Assembly (NCBI GenBank): GCA_900753135.1
Contig: CAADXZ010000094.1
Span: 1-13,659, forward strand
Length of the DNA stretch: 13,659 bases
Direction of reading: 5' to 3'
Source: Clostridia bacterium
Lineage (GTDB): Bacteria; Bacillota; Clostridia; TANB77; UBA1234
Position numbers and translations under genes: made by a program. The notes under the pieces are model-generated. The model had not been told where the DNA came from. It saw only the letters and a program-made list of their open reading frames with translations, and made no database searches. Every line of letters starts with the position of its first letter. Position 1 is the stretch's first letter. Positions 8,159 through 13,659 of the stretch are shown piece by piece.

Positions 8159-8199
8159 TTGTTAGTTTTATAATAAAATTAGAATTAGGAGGCGCCATA

Positions 8200-8814
8200 A
8201 TGGAAATAAAAGAGTTTTTTGAGCCAGTACTAAATTTTATTAAAAACTTGCAGAAAAAAGATAAAGAGCCTGCATCAAAACAAGCTGCAAAGGATAGATT
8301 AAAATTAGTGCTAATGCAAGACAGAGCAAGTGTGTCACCAGATTTCTTTGAAATGATGAAAAAAGAAATTATTGATGTAATAAAGAAATATATAGAGATT
8401 GATGAAGAAGCATTAGAAGTTGAAATCACAAGAGGATTGGAGTCTGGACTTGATGTTGAAGGACCAGCATTGTGTGCAAACATACCAATAAAAAATGTAA
8501 AACCTATTGCTCCAAAGAAAGAATCTGAAGATAATGAAGAAGAAAAAATAATGTCAGAAGAAGAAGCGGAACAAGCTGCAGAAAATATTTTAAATAGCAT
8601 AGAAAACATATCTTCAAAAAAAGAAGAAGAGATAGTTGTGGAAGAGATTAAAGGTGAAGAAACTTTAGAAGAAAAAGAAGACCAGAAGGAAGAAGTTTTA
8701 GAAAAAGAAGAAAAAGAGGAAAAAGAAGAAAAGTCTAAAACTAAAGTAAAAACAACGAAATCAACAAAAACAAGAAAAAAAGTAACATCAAAGAAGAAAA
8801 ATCAAGAAAACTAA
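8200..8814 (+). CDS. minE: MinE topological specificity factor with a long charged C-terminal tail
   Basis: MinE binds membrane-bound MinD, stimulates its ATPase and drives its release, restricting the division block to the poles. Residues about 1-97 align with the full-length family: an N-terminal amphipathic segment (MEIKEFFEPVLNFIKNL), the MinD-contact helix region (SKQAAKDRLKLVLMQDR, 26-42) and the dimerisation part (DFFEMMKKEIIDVIKKYI, then LEVEITR). Ordinary MinE is about 85-95 residues, whereas this one has 204. The extra half is low-complexity, strongly acidic from about 108 to 178 (Glu/Lys repeats) and strongly basic from 179 to 204 (Lys/Thr/Arg). The open frame is continuous, with no sign of a frameshift joining two genes. 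An AGGAGG site at 8187-8192 sets the start. The tail function is unknown; it is probably disordered or coiled-coil. Confidence 0.92.
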   Translation: MEIKEFFEPVLNFIKNLQKKDKEPASKQAAKDRLKLVLMQDRASVSPDFFEMMKKEIIDVIKKYIEIDEEALEVEITRGLESGLDVEGPALCANIPIKNVKPIAPKKESEDNEEEKIMSEEEAEQAAENILNSIENISSKKEEEIVVEEIKGEETLEEKEDQKEEVLEKEEKEEKEEKSKTKVKTTKSTKTRKKVTSKKKNQEN

Positions 8815-8832
8815 AACATTTTCGATTGAAAA

Positions 8833-8862
8833 TTGCACACGGGAGATTCAGCTCGTGTGCAA
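8833..8862 (+). other. Hairpin between minE and rodA
   Basis: TTGCACACG (8833-8841) pairs perfectly with CGTGTGCAA (8854-8862) around a 12-base loop. It sits in the 85-base gap between minE and rodA, and about 37 bases separate it from the rodA start. The tail after the stem is AATTTGTATA rather than a clear T-run. A weak terminator/attenuator or an mRNA stability or processing element is therefore more likely than a full stop. Confidence 0.55.
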
Positions 8863-8899
8863 ATTTGTATATAGAGATAAGAGCAACGAAGGAGGAATA

Positions 8900-10004
8900 A
8901 TGTTAAAAAAAATATTGAAAGCTTTAGATTATAGCATTATTATTTTTAGCTTGGCATTATTTATAATTGGAATAATTGCGTTGTACAGTGCAAATGGAGG
9001 AGCAGAGGGCGACACAGCAGAAACAATGAAACAAATAGCTTGGATGGGCGTTGGAATTGTGACAATGATAGTTATAATATTTATAGATTATGATATTTTG
9101 CGGAAAACTATGGGTGCCATTATATGTTATTACTGTATTAGCTCTCATAGCAGTACTTTTCACAACTCCAATAAATGGTGCAACTAGCTGGTTTAAATTT
9201 GGTCCTATAAGCATTCAGCCAAGTGAATTGGGAAAGATTACTTTAATTTTAGGACTAGGAAAAGTGATAGAACATTTCAAAAAGAAAAATACATTAAATA
9301 ACCCTTTGGTGGTTTTAACAATACTTGCATTTATTGCAGTTCCAATACTACTTGTAATTAAGCAACCAGACTATGGTACAGCAATGGTTTTACTTGCAAT
9401 AACTGCAACTATGCTTTTTGCAGGAGGTATAAATTACAAATATATCATTGGAGCAATACTAATAACTGCAATTGCGATTCCATTGGCGTATAATTATGTA
9501 TTGCCAATCCATGCAAAAAATAGAATTGATGTATTTTTAAATCCGCAATTAGATCCACAAGGTGCAGGATATAACATAATTCAAGCAAAATTAGCGGTTG
9601 GATCTGGACAACTTTGGGGAATGGGACTAATGGAAGGAAATCAGACACAGCTTGGGTATTTACCAATGAAAGTTACAGATTTTATATATGCAGTTATAGG
9701 TGAAGAAATGGGCTTTATTGTGTCAGCTTTGGTAATAGTAATATTTGTGCTTTTAATAATAAGAGGTTTTTATATAGCTAAAATGACGTCTGATTTGTTT
9801 GGAATGTTAGTAGCCACAGGAATATCAACAATGTACTTGGCACATTTTCTTGAAAACGTTGGAATGAATATAGGTTTGATGCCAATAACTGGTATACCAC
9901 TTCCGTTTATAAGCTATGGTGGAAGTGCTATGCTTACTAACTTTATAGGGTTAGGTTTATTATTAAGTGTAAATGGACATAGAACAAGAAAAATGTTTGA
10001 ATAA
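8900..10004 (+). pseudogene. rodA: RodA (SEDS peptidoglycan glycosyltransferase), interrupted by a frameshift
   Basis: RodA is a multi-spanning membrane enzyme that polymerises lipid II into glycan strands during cell elongation. Translation from ATG 8900 (AAGGAGG upstream) gives RodA-like residues to FIDYDILRK, then leaves frame and stops at 9187. The correct protein resumes in the next frame from CTA at 9108 (LWVPLYV) and runs to 10004. Dropping one A from the A4 run at 9104-9107 restores a continuous 367-residue protein, the normal RodA length. The restored protein has NGATSW (92-97), PSELGK (107-112), KQPDYGTA (154-161), the extracytoplasmic DPQGAGYNIIQAKLAVGSG loop, and TDFIYA with the probable catalytic Asp at about 260. 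RodA is preferred over FtsW because of this loop and the min-operon setting. The break may be a sequence error, a true mutation, or less likely recoding. Confidence 0.9.
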
Positions 10005-10019
10005 AGAGGAGAATATAAT

Positions 10020-10967
10020 TTGAAGATAGGAAATGTTGAAATAAAAAACAATGTTTTTCTTGCACCAATGGCTGGAATAACGGACTTGGCATATAGATCA
10101 ATATGCAAAGAATTTGGTGCTGGACTTGTTTATACAGAGATGATAAGTGCTAAGGGAATATATTATAATGATGAAAAAACAAAATTACTAACTCAAATAG
10201 ACGAAAAAGAAAGACCTGTTGCAATACAAATATTTGGCTCTGATGCTGATATAATGGCAAATGTAGCAAAAAGAATGAGTGAAAAAGCAGATATAATAGA
10301 CATCAATATGGGATGTCCAGCTCCAAAGGTTATAAAAAATGATGATGGAAGTAAATTAATGTTGAACCCAGTGTTGATAGACGAAATAACATACAAAGTA
10401 GTAAAAAGTTCAACTGTGCCAGTTACTGTAAAAATTAGAAAAGGCTGGAATGACGAAAATGTAAATGCAGTTGAAATTGCAAAGATATTAGAAAAGAATG
10501 GCGTTTCTGCTGTTGCAGTGCATGGAAGAACTAGAGAACAATTTTATTCTGGAATTGCAGATTGGGATATTATCAAAAAAGTTAAAGAAAGTGTAAATAT
10601 TCCGGTAATAGGAAATGGGGATATTATTGACATTGATAGTGCTAATAAAATGATAGAATATACTGGGTGTGATGCGATAATGGTTGGTAGAGCTGCATTA
10701 GGAAAACCATGGATTTTTAAAGAAATCATTGAACAAAAAAAAATAGATATGAAACAAGAAGAATTGTATAAAATAATAAAAAAACATTATGACTTACTTT
10801 CTGAGTTAAAAGGAGAATACATTGCAGTTAGGGAAATGAGAAAACATATAAGCTGGTATATAAAAGGCTTGCCATTAGCTACACAAATTAGAAATCAGAT
10901 TAACATGCTTGAATCAAAAGAGGAAGTGCTTGAACTATTATATATGTACTTAGTAAAAGAAGTTTAA
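10020..10967 (+). CDS. dusB: tRNA-dihydrouridine synthase (DusB type)
   Basis: An FMN- and NADPH-dependent enzyme that reduces specific uridines in tRNA loops to dihydrouridine. The 315-residue protein shows the Dus TIM-barrel signatures: FLAPMAGITD (13-22) at the flavin site, INMGCPAPKV with catalytic Cys99, VKIRKGW (137-143), AVHGRTR (166-172), GNGDI (198-202) and MVGRAALGKPW (221-231). The C-terminal helical domain contains VREMRKHISWYIKGLP, typical of the DusB/NifR3 group. The start codon is TTG (10020-10022), supported by AGAGGAG upstream and by the normal N-terminus it produces. It begins 15 bases after rodA stops, so it is the last gene of the min operon and is followed by a strong terminator. 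Confidence 0.95.
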   Translation: MKIGNVEIKNNVFLAPMAGITDLAYRSICKEFGAGLVYTEMISAKGIYYNDEKTKLLTQIDEKERPVAIQIFGSDADIMANVAKRMSEKADIIDINMGCPAPKVIKNDDGSKLMLNPVLIDEITYKVVKSSTVPVTVKIRKGWNDENVNAVEIAKILEKNGVSAVAVHGRTREQFYSGIADWDIIKKVKESVNIPVIGNGDIIDIDSANKMIEYTGCDAIMVGRAALGKPWIFKEIIEQKKIDMKQEELYKIIKKHYDLLSELKGEYIAVREMRKHISWYIKGLPLATQIRNQINMLESKEEVLELLYMYLVKEV

Positions 10968-10981
10968 TAATATAAATTAAG

Positions 10982-11013
10982 AGTAGAAAATTATTTGATT
11001 TTCTACTTTTTTT
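10982..11013 (+). terminator. Intrinsic terminator after dusB
   Basis: AGTAGAAAAT (10982-10991) and ATTTTCTACT (10998-11007) form a perfect 10-base-pair stem with a 6-base loop, immediately followed by a run of T. It ends the minD-minE-rodA-dusB transcript. Confidence 0.92.
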
Positions 11014-11084
11014 ATTTGTGTGAAAAATTTTCAGCTTTCTTGTGCTTGAAACATGCAATAAATTTGCAAAAAATGTTTTTTATT

Positions 11085-11113
11085 TTGAAAAAATATGGTA
11101 TCATTTATATAAG
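11085..11113 (+). promoter_or_regulatory. Promoter of the pilin-Ig fusion gene
   Basis: TTGAAA (11085-11090), a 17-base spacer and TATAAG (11108-11113), giving 4/6 and 5/6 matches to the sigma-A boxes. The predicted transcript starts near 11120, leaving a very short leader before the G-rich ribosome binding site at 11123-11128 and the ATG at 11136. Confidence 0.65.
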
Positions 11114-11135
11114 AGTACGATAGGGGGGACCTGTT

Positions 11136-12116
11136 ATGAATTTAAGAAAGAAAAGAATATTTAGAAGCATATTAATATCTATAGTGATGATTATATTATC
11201 TGCTACACCAGCATTAGCGACGGTTACTGGTATATTAGGTGGGGATCCTGAACCAAATGGAGGAGAACTTTCTGACATGGGCAATAGCATATTAGGATAT
11301 GTTGTATGGTTTGGTTGGGCTATTGCTGTAGGAGTGATACTTGTTATTGCCATAAGATATATGATGGCATCAGCAAATGAGAAAGCAGATTTAAAGAATG
11401 GCTCAATAAGGTATATAGTAGGTGTTCTTTTGCTAGCCACATTGATAACAGTATTTAATGGAATTATGGGAATCTTTTCTGAATCTGATGGTGGTTCTGG
11501 CGGAAATAGTCAAACAACACAAGGTGGTGGTACACAGCATAGCGGAGGTGGCTCGTCAACCGGAAATAATTCTGGTGGAGGCAACAAAGCAGATACTAAA
11601 AAAACAAAAGTTACAGCACCAACATTAACAGGAGATAGTACATATAATGGTAAAGTCCAAAAAGCTCCATTGGGAAATATAGATAGTAGCAAAGTAAATA
11701 TTAGTTATTATAAGGCTGATGGCAAGACACCATCAACGAATGAACTTACAAATGTTGGTGAAAAGAAGATTATAAAATTAACTTTAAAAGATCCAGAAAA
11801 ATATTCTTGGGGTGACGGCAGTACTGGTGAGAAAAAGCTTACATGGGAAATAAGACCAATGGCACTAAAAGTTGAATGGCAAGATACAAATAGTTTCGAG
11901 TACGATGGAACAGATAAAGTACCAAAAGTAAAGAATACTAGAATAAGTGGAGTGAATGGAGAAGTTATTGAATTGGCTGTAGAAGGTGGAAGAACGCAAG
12001 TTGGTACATATACAGCAAAAGCAGTAATGTCAAATGAAACAAAATCAAAAGATTATTCAAAAAATTATGTTTTAGATAATGCAACAAAGAATTTTACAAT
12101 AACAAATAATGGTTAA
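11136..12116 (+). CDS. VirB2/TrbC-like pilin fused to Ig-like repeats
   Basis: The N-terminal third has the layout of a conjugative (type IV secretion) pilin: a signal peptide (1-28, ending ALA), then two hydrophobic helices, SILGYVVWFGWAIAVGVILV (51-70, continuing to about 75) and YIVGVLLLATLITVFNGIMG (93-112). Between them is a short charged loop (ASANEKADLKNGS). This matches the TrbC/VirB2 or Mbov_0395-type pilin pattern from family knowledge. Unlike ordinary pilins, it continues through a Gly/Ser/Asn linker (118-150) into two Ig-like modules (about 158-240 and 241-326). These resemble the modules of the first gene in the window: KYSWGDGS and KKLTWEIRPMALKV here against NYAWSDGT and KTLTWKTIAKTLTV there. 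No other type IV secretion gene is nearby, and it has its own promoter and terminator. A membrane-embedded or fibre-forming display protein is inferred. The G6 ribosome binding site (AGGGGGG) is atypical. Confidence 0.8.
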   Translation: MNLRKKRIFRSILISIVMIILSATPALATVTGILGGDPEPNGGELSDMGNSILGYVVWFGWAIAVGVILVIAIRYMMASANEKADLKNGSIRYIVGVLLLATLITVFNGIMGIFSESDGGSGGNSQTTQGGGTQHSGGGSSTGNNSGGGNKADTKKTKVTAPTLTGDSTYNGKVQKAPLGNIDSSKVNISYYKADGKTPSTNELTNVGEKKIIKLTLKDPEKYSWGDGSTGEKKLTWEIRPMALKVEWQDTNSFEYDGTDKVPKVKNTRISGVNGEVIELAVEGGRTQVGTYTAKAVMSNETKSKDYSKNYVLDNATKNFTITNNG

Positions 12117-12124
12117 TATTAGAT

Positions 12125-12155
12125 AAAAAGGCTTTCTATACAAGAAAGCCTTTTT
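12125..12155. terminator. Bidirectional terminator between the pilin-Ig gene and mazF
   Basis: AAAAAGGCTTTC (12125-12136) pairs perfectly with GAAAGCCTTTTT (12144-12155) around a 7-base loop. The flanking A and T runs supply a U-tract in either direction. It lies 8 bases after the pilin-Ig stop and about 87 bases after the convergent mazF stop. Confidence 0.9.
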
Positions 12156-12242
12156 ATTTGAAAAAAATTTAATCAAAAAAAACCAAGAATTGAAATACCG
12201 AAAATTTTTAAAAATTCAGTCTAATTATAAAAACAACAAAAT

Positions 12243-12587
12243 TTAAACTAAACCGAAGCTTATACCTAAAGCCGAATTAACTTGCCCCATTACATTTTCA
12301 TCAACCTGCCCTATTTTTTCCATAAGGCGAGATTTATCTATTGTACGTATTTGTTCTGCTAATATCACAGAATCTTTCATGAGACCAAATTCTTTTGAAT
12401 CTATATTTATATGAGTTGGAAGTCGACTTTTACTCGTTTGAGAAGTTATAGCAGCAGCTATTACAGTAGGACTATAGCGGTTTCCAACGTCGTTTTGTAT
12501 TATAAGTACTGGTCTAATACCACCTTGTTCTGAACCTACAACAGGGCTTAAGTCAGCATAATACATATCTCCTCTTTTTATAACCAA
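12243..12587 (-). CDS. MazF/EndoA-type endoribonuclease toxin
   Basis: A PemK/MazF-fold mRNA interferase that cuts single-stranded RNA at short sequence motifs. The protein closely follows Bacillus EndoA: IKRGDMYYADLSPVVGSEQG, RPVLIIQND, AAITSQ, LPTHI and SVILAEQIRTIDKSRL. The start chosen is TTG at 12585-12587, giving 114 residues beginning at the family-conserved (M)VIKRGD, with GGGAG 8 bases upstream. A TTG five codons earlier (12600-12602) or the GTG between them would overlap that ribosome binding site. No antitoxin is seen: the 247 bases upstream on this strand carry many stops and no ribbon-helix-helix or AbrB-like frame. In Bacilli and Clostridia this family is often chromosomal and housekeeping-like, with its antitoxin gene immediately upstream. 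Here the partner must be elsewhere or lost. Confidence 0.92.
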   Translation of the reverse strand: MVIKRGDMYYADLSPVVGSEQGGIRPVLIIQNDVGNRYSPTVIAAAITSQTSKSRLPTHINIDSKEFGLMKDSVILAEQIRTIDKSRLMEKIGQVDENVMGQVNSALGISFGLV

Positions 12588-12660
12588 AATTCTCACTCCC
12601 AATAATAAATTCTAATTTAATTGTTTCCGCAATTTATAAGTTTTATTCAATGGAATAGTA

Positions 12661-12689
12661 TTTAAGATTTAAATTTATCTTAAAGATAA
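12661..12689. promoter_or_regulatory. Overlapping AT-rich palindromes, possible operator
   Basis: TTTAAGAT (12661-12668) is the inverse of ATCTTAAA (12677-12684), and TTATCTT-A-AAGATAA (12675-12689) is a perfect 7-1-7 palindrome overlapping it. This gives three alternating AAGAT half-sites in the gap between the divergent mazF and PLD-like genes. In such AT-rich sequence palindromes arise easily, so a regulator site is only a suggestion. Confidence 0.25.
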
Positions 12690-12771
12690 TACATACTATG
12701 CAAAAAAGTCGTTTTATGTTAAATAATGTAAGCGACGCTCTTATATTATGTAAATTAATTTTGATGAATTA

Positions 12772-12800
12772 TTGATTTCTGAGTAAAATTATGGTAAAAT
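12772..12800 (+). promoter_or_regulatory. Extended -10 promoter of the PLD-like gene
   Basis: TTGATT (12772-12777), a 17-base spacer and TAAAAT (12795-12800), preceded by TGG so that the TGn extended -10 element is present. The ribosome binding site AAAGGAG (12821-12827) and ATG 12835 follow at normal distances. Confidence 0.7.
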
Positions 12801-12834
12801 TATGAATGGAATTTATATAAAAAGGAGCTATACT

Positions 12835-13659
12835 ATGGAAGTTAAATTTTTAAATCAGCCAAAAGAAGTTAAGTTAGGAGAAATTTTAAATCAAAGATTG
12901 CAAGAAAAATTTGATAAAGTTTATGTTATTGCCGGACTAGTAAAGGATACAGGTGTTGAGGTTATTCAAGACGAAATTGAAAATGCAATAAAACAAGGTA
13001 CTAAAATTAATGTGTTTATTGGAGTTGATAGAAAAAACACTTCTAAAGATATGATGCTTAAATTATTATCCATTGGATGTAAATTAAATATTCATATTAA
13101 TACTGACGAAAGCAAAGTAGAGATGAGAGCTTTTATTTTTGAAAGAAAAGATAGTGATTCATATATTTATGTTACTGGTGCTAAGCTTTCAAGTGGAGGG
13201 CTTTTAGATAATGTTTCTATTGTTACAGAAATAAAATATGAAAAAGATGATAGAAAGTTATTTGAAAGTGCAAAAAACAGTATATTGATGAGTACTGTAA
13301 ATGAATTTCATAGTATTGGCGAAGATGAAGTAATTTTGCTTGCTGAAAAAGGTGACATTGTTGCAAGGATAACTGATAGAAAGATACCAAGAATTAGTGA
13401 GATGTATGGTAACAAAGAAAGTGTTATTGGTGAGCAAGTTTATGATGAAGGTGCTACTAATAGTATAATCAACACAGATGATTATGAAGATGTTGACATA
13501 GATATAGACATGGGATTAGGCATGAGAGAAAATGTAATGCTTGAGACGGAAAAAGAACTAAAAAAAGAAAAAAATGAGAAGGATGCAATGCTTAAACGTT
13601 TAAGTAAGAGCGAAAAAGATTTGGAAAAGTTATATGGCAATACTAGTGAAAAATCGGAA
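12835..13659 (+). CDS. Phospholipase-D-like domain protein (3' truncated)
   Basis: The frame is open from ATG 12835 (AAAGGAG upstream) for 275 codons to the right edge, so the C-terminus is missing. Residues 1-150 resemble the N-terminal half of PLD-superfamily nuclease-like proteins: FDKVYVIAGLVKDTGVEVI, then a short alpha/beta segment (KINVFIGVDRKNTSKDMMLKLL), and IFERKDSDSYIYVTGAKLSSGGL, which matches the strand-turn of an HKD site followed by the usual GS/A-N/K-L element. The catalytic His and Lys expected just before this segment are not seen (EMRAFIF occupies that place), so this half is probably inactive. An active half could lie beyond the window. Residues about 210-235 are Asp-rich, and 236-275 are Glu/Lys-rich with coiled-coil character (ETEKELKKEKNEKDAML). 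There is no signal peptide, so it is cytosolic. Its function is not known. Confidence 0.7.
   Translation, partial: MEVKFLNQPKEVKLGEILNQRLQEKFDKVYVIAGLVKDTGVEVIQDEIENAIKQGTKINVFIGVDRKNTSKDMMLKLLSIGCKLNIHINTDESKVEMRAFIFERKDSDSYIYVTGAKLSSGGLLDNVSIVTEIKYEKDDRKLFESAKNSILMSTVNEFHSIGEDEVILLAEKGDIVARITDRKIPRISEMYGNKESVIGEQVYDEGATNSIINTDDYEDVDIDIDMGLGMRENVMLETEKELKKEKNEKDAMLKRLSKSEKDLEKLYGNTSEKSE

Noticed and set aside
8094..8609. 171-codon minus-strand open frame over minD/minE
   Set aside because: It is antisense to the conserved MinE core and the charged tail, and its Ser/Phe/Ile-rich product is the mirror of Glu/Lys codons.
8855..8899. Upstream ATG extending the first rodA fragment
   Set aside because: The extension (MCKFVYRDKSNEGGI) is hydrophilic and translates the ribosome binding site; ATG 8900 has AAGGAGG and a normal RodA N-terminus.
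9101..9187. Programmed +1 frameshift producing RodA
   Set aside because: No known slippery or stop-codon arrangement is visible at 9104-9107, and the short A-run makes a simple indel more likely; kept only as an outside possibility.

Overview
The window looks like a chromosomal segment of a low-GC, A-rich Bacillota genome, most likely an uncultured Clostridia-type anaerobe. The evidence is strong AGGAGG ribosome binding sites, short intergenic gaps, a minD-minE-rodA cluster, an EndoA-type MazF, an S-layer-homology protein and heavy use of A-ending codons. This is inferred from sequence character and gene content; no taxonomic marker was compared.

Layout. (1) Positions 2-1492 hold the 3' part of a secreted or surface protein. 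Inside it is a sharply bounded GC-rich, A-poor cassette (281-436) encoding a WLAS...GLRPVV segment, followed by a hairpin and then four Ig-like/MBG modules. I read the cassette as the variable region of a diversity-generating retroelement (DGR) target; no reverse transcriptase or template repeat is in the window. (2) A convergent M18 aminopeptidase (1766-3181, minus) shares a bidirectional terminator with it. (3) A two-gene surface operon follows: a small three-repeat SLH protein (3418-4032) and a 1043-residue exported protein of unknown function (4046-7177), closed by a strong terminator. (4) A cell-division/cell-shape/tRNA operon, 7364-10967, contains minD, minE with a long charged tail, rodA broken by one extra base in an A-run, and dusB. 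(5) A VirB2/TrbC-like pilin (11136-12116) is fused through a Gly/Ser linker to Ig-like modules like those in gene 1. (6) An EndoA/MazF-type endoribonuclease (12243-12587, minus) has no adjacent antitoxin. (7) A 3'-truncated phospholipase-D-like gene (12835-13659) runs off the right edge.

How the parts relate. MinD and MinE position the septum, RodA polymerises lateral-wall glycan and DusB modifies tRNA; these form a housekeeping unit. Around it lie three surface systems: a hypervariable Ig-rich protein, an SLH/large exported protein pair, and an orphan conjugative-type pilin carrying the same Ig modules. The most unusual content is the DGR-like cassette and the pilin-Ig fusion. The shared module suggests one family of surface-displayed building blocks used on two different scaffolds.
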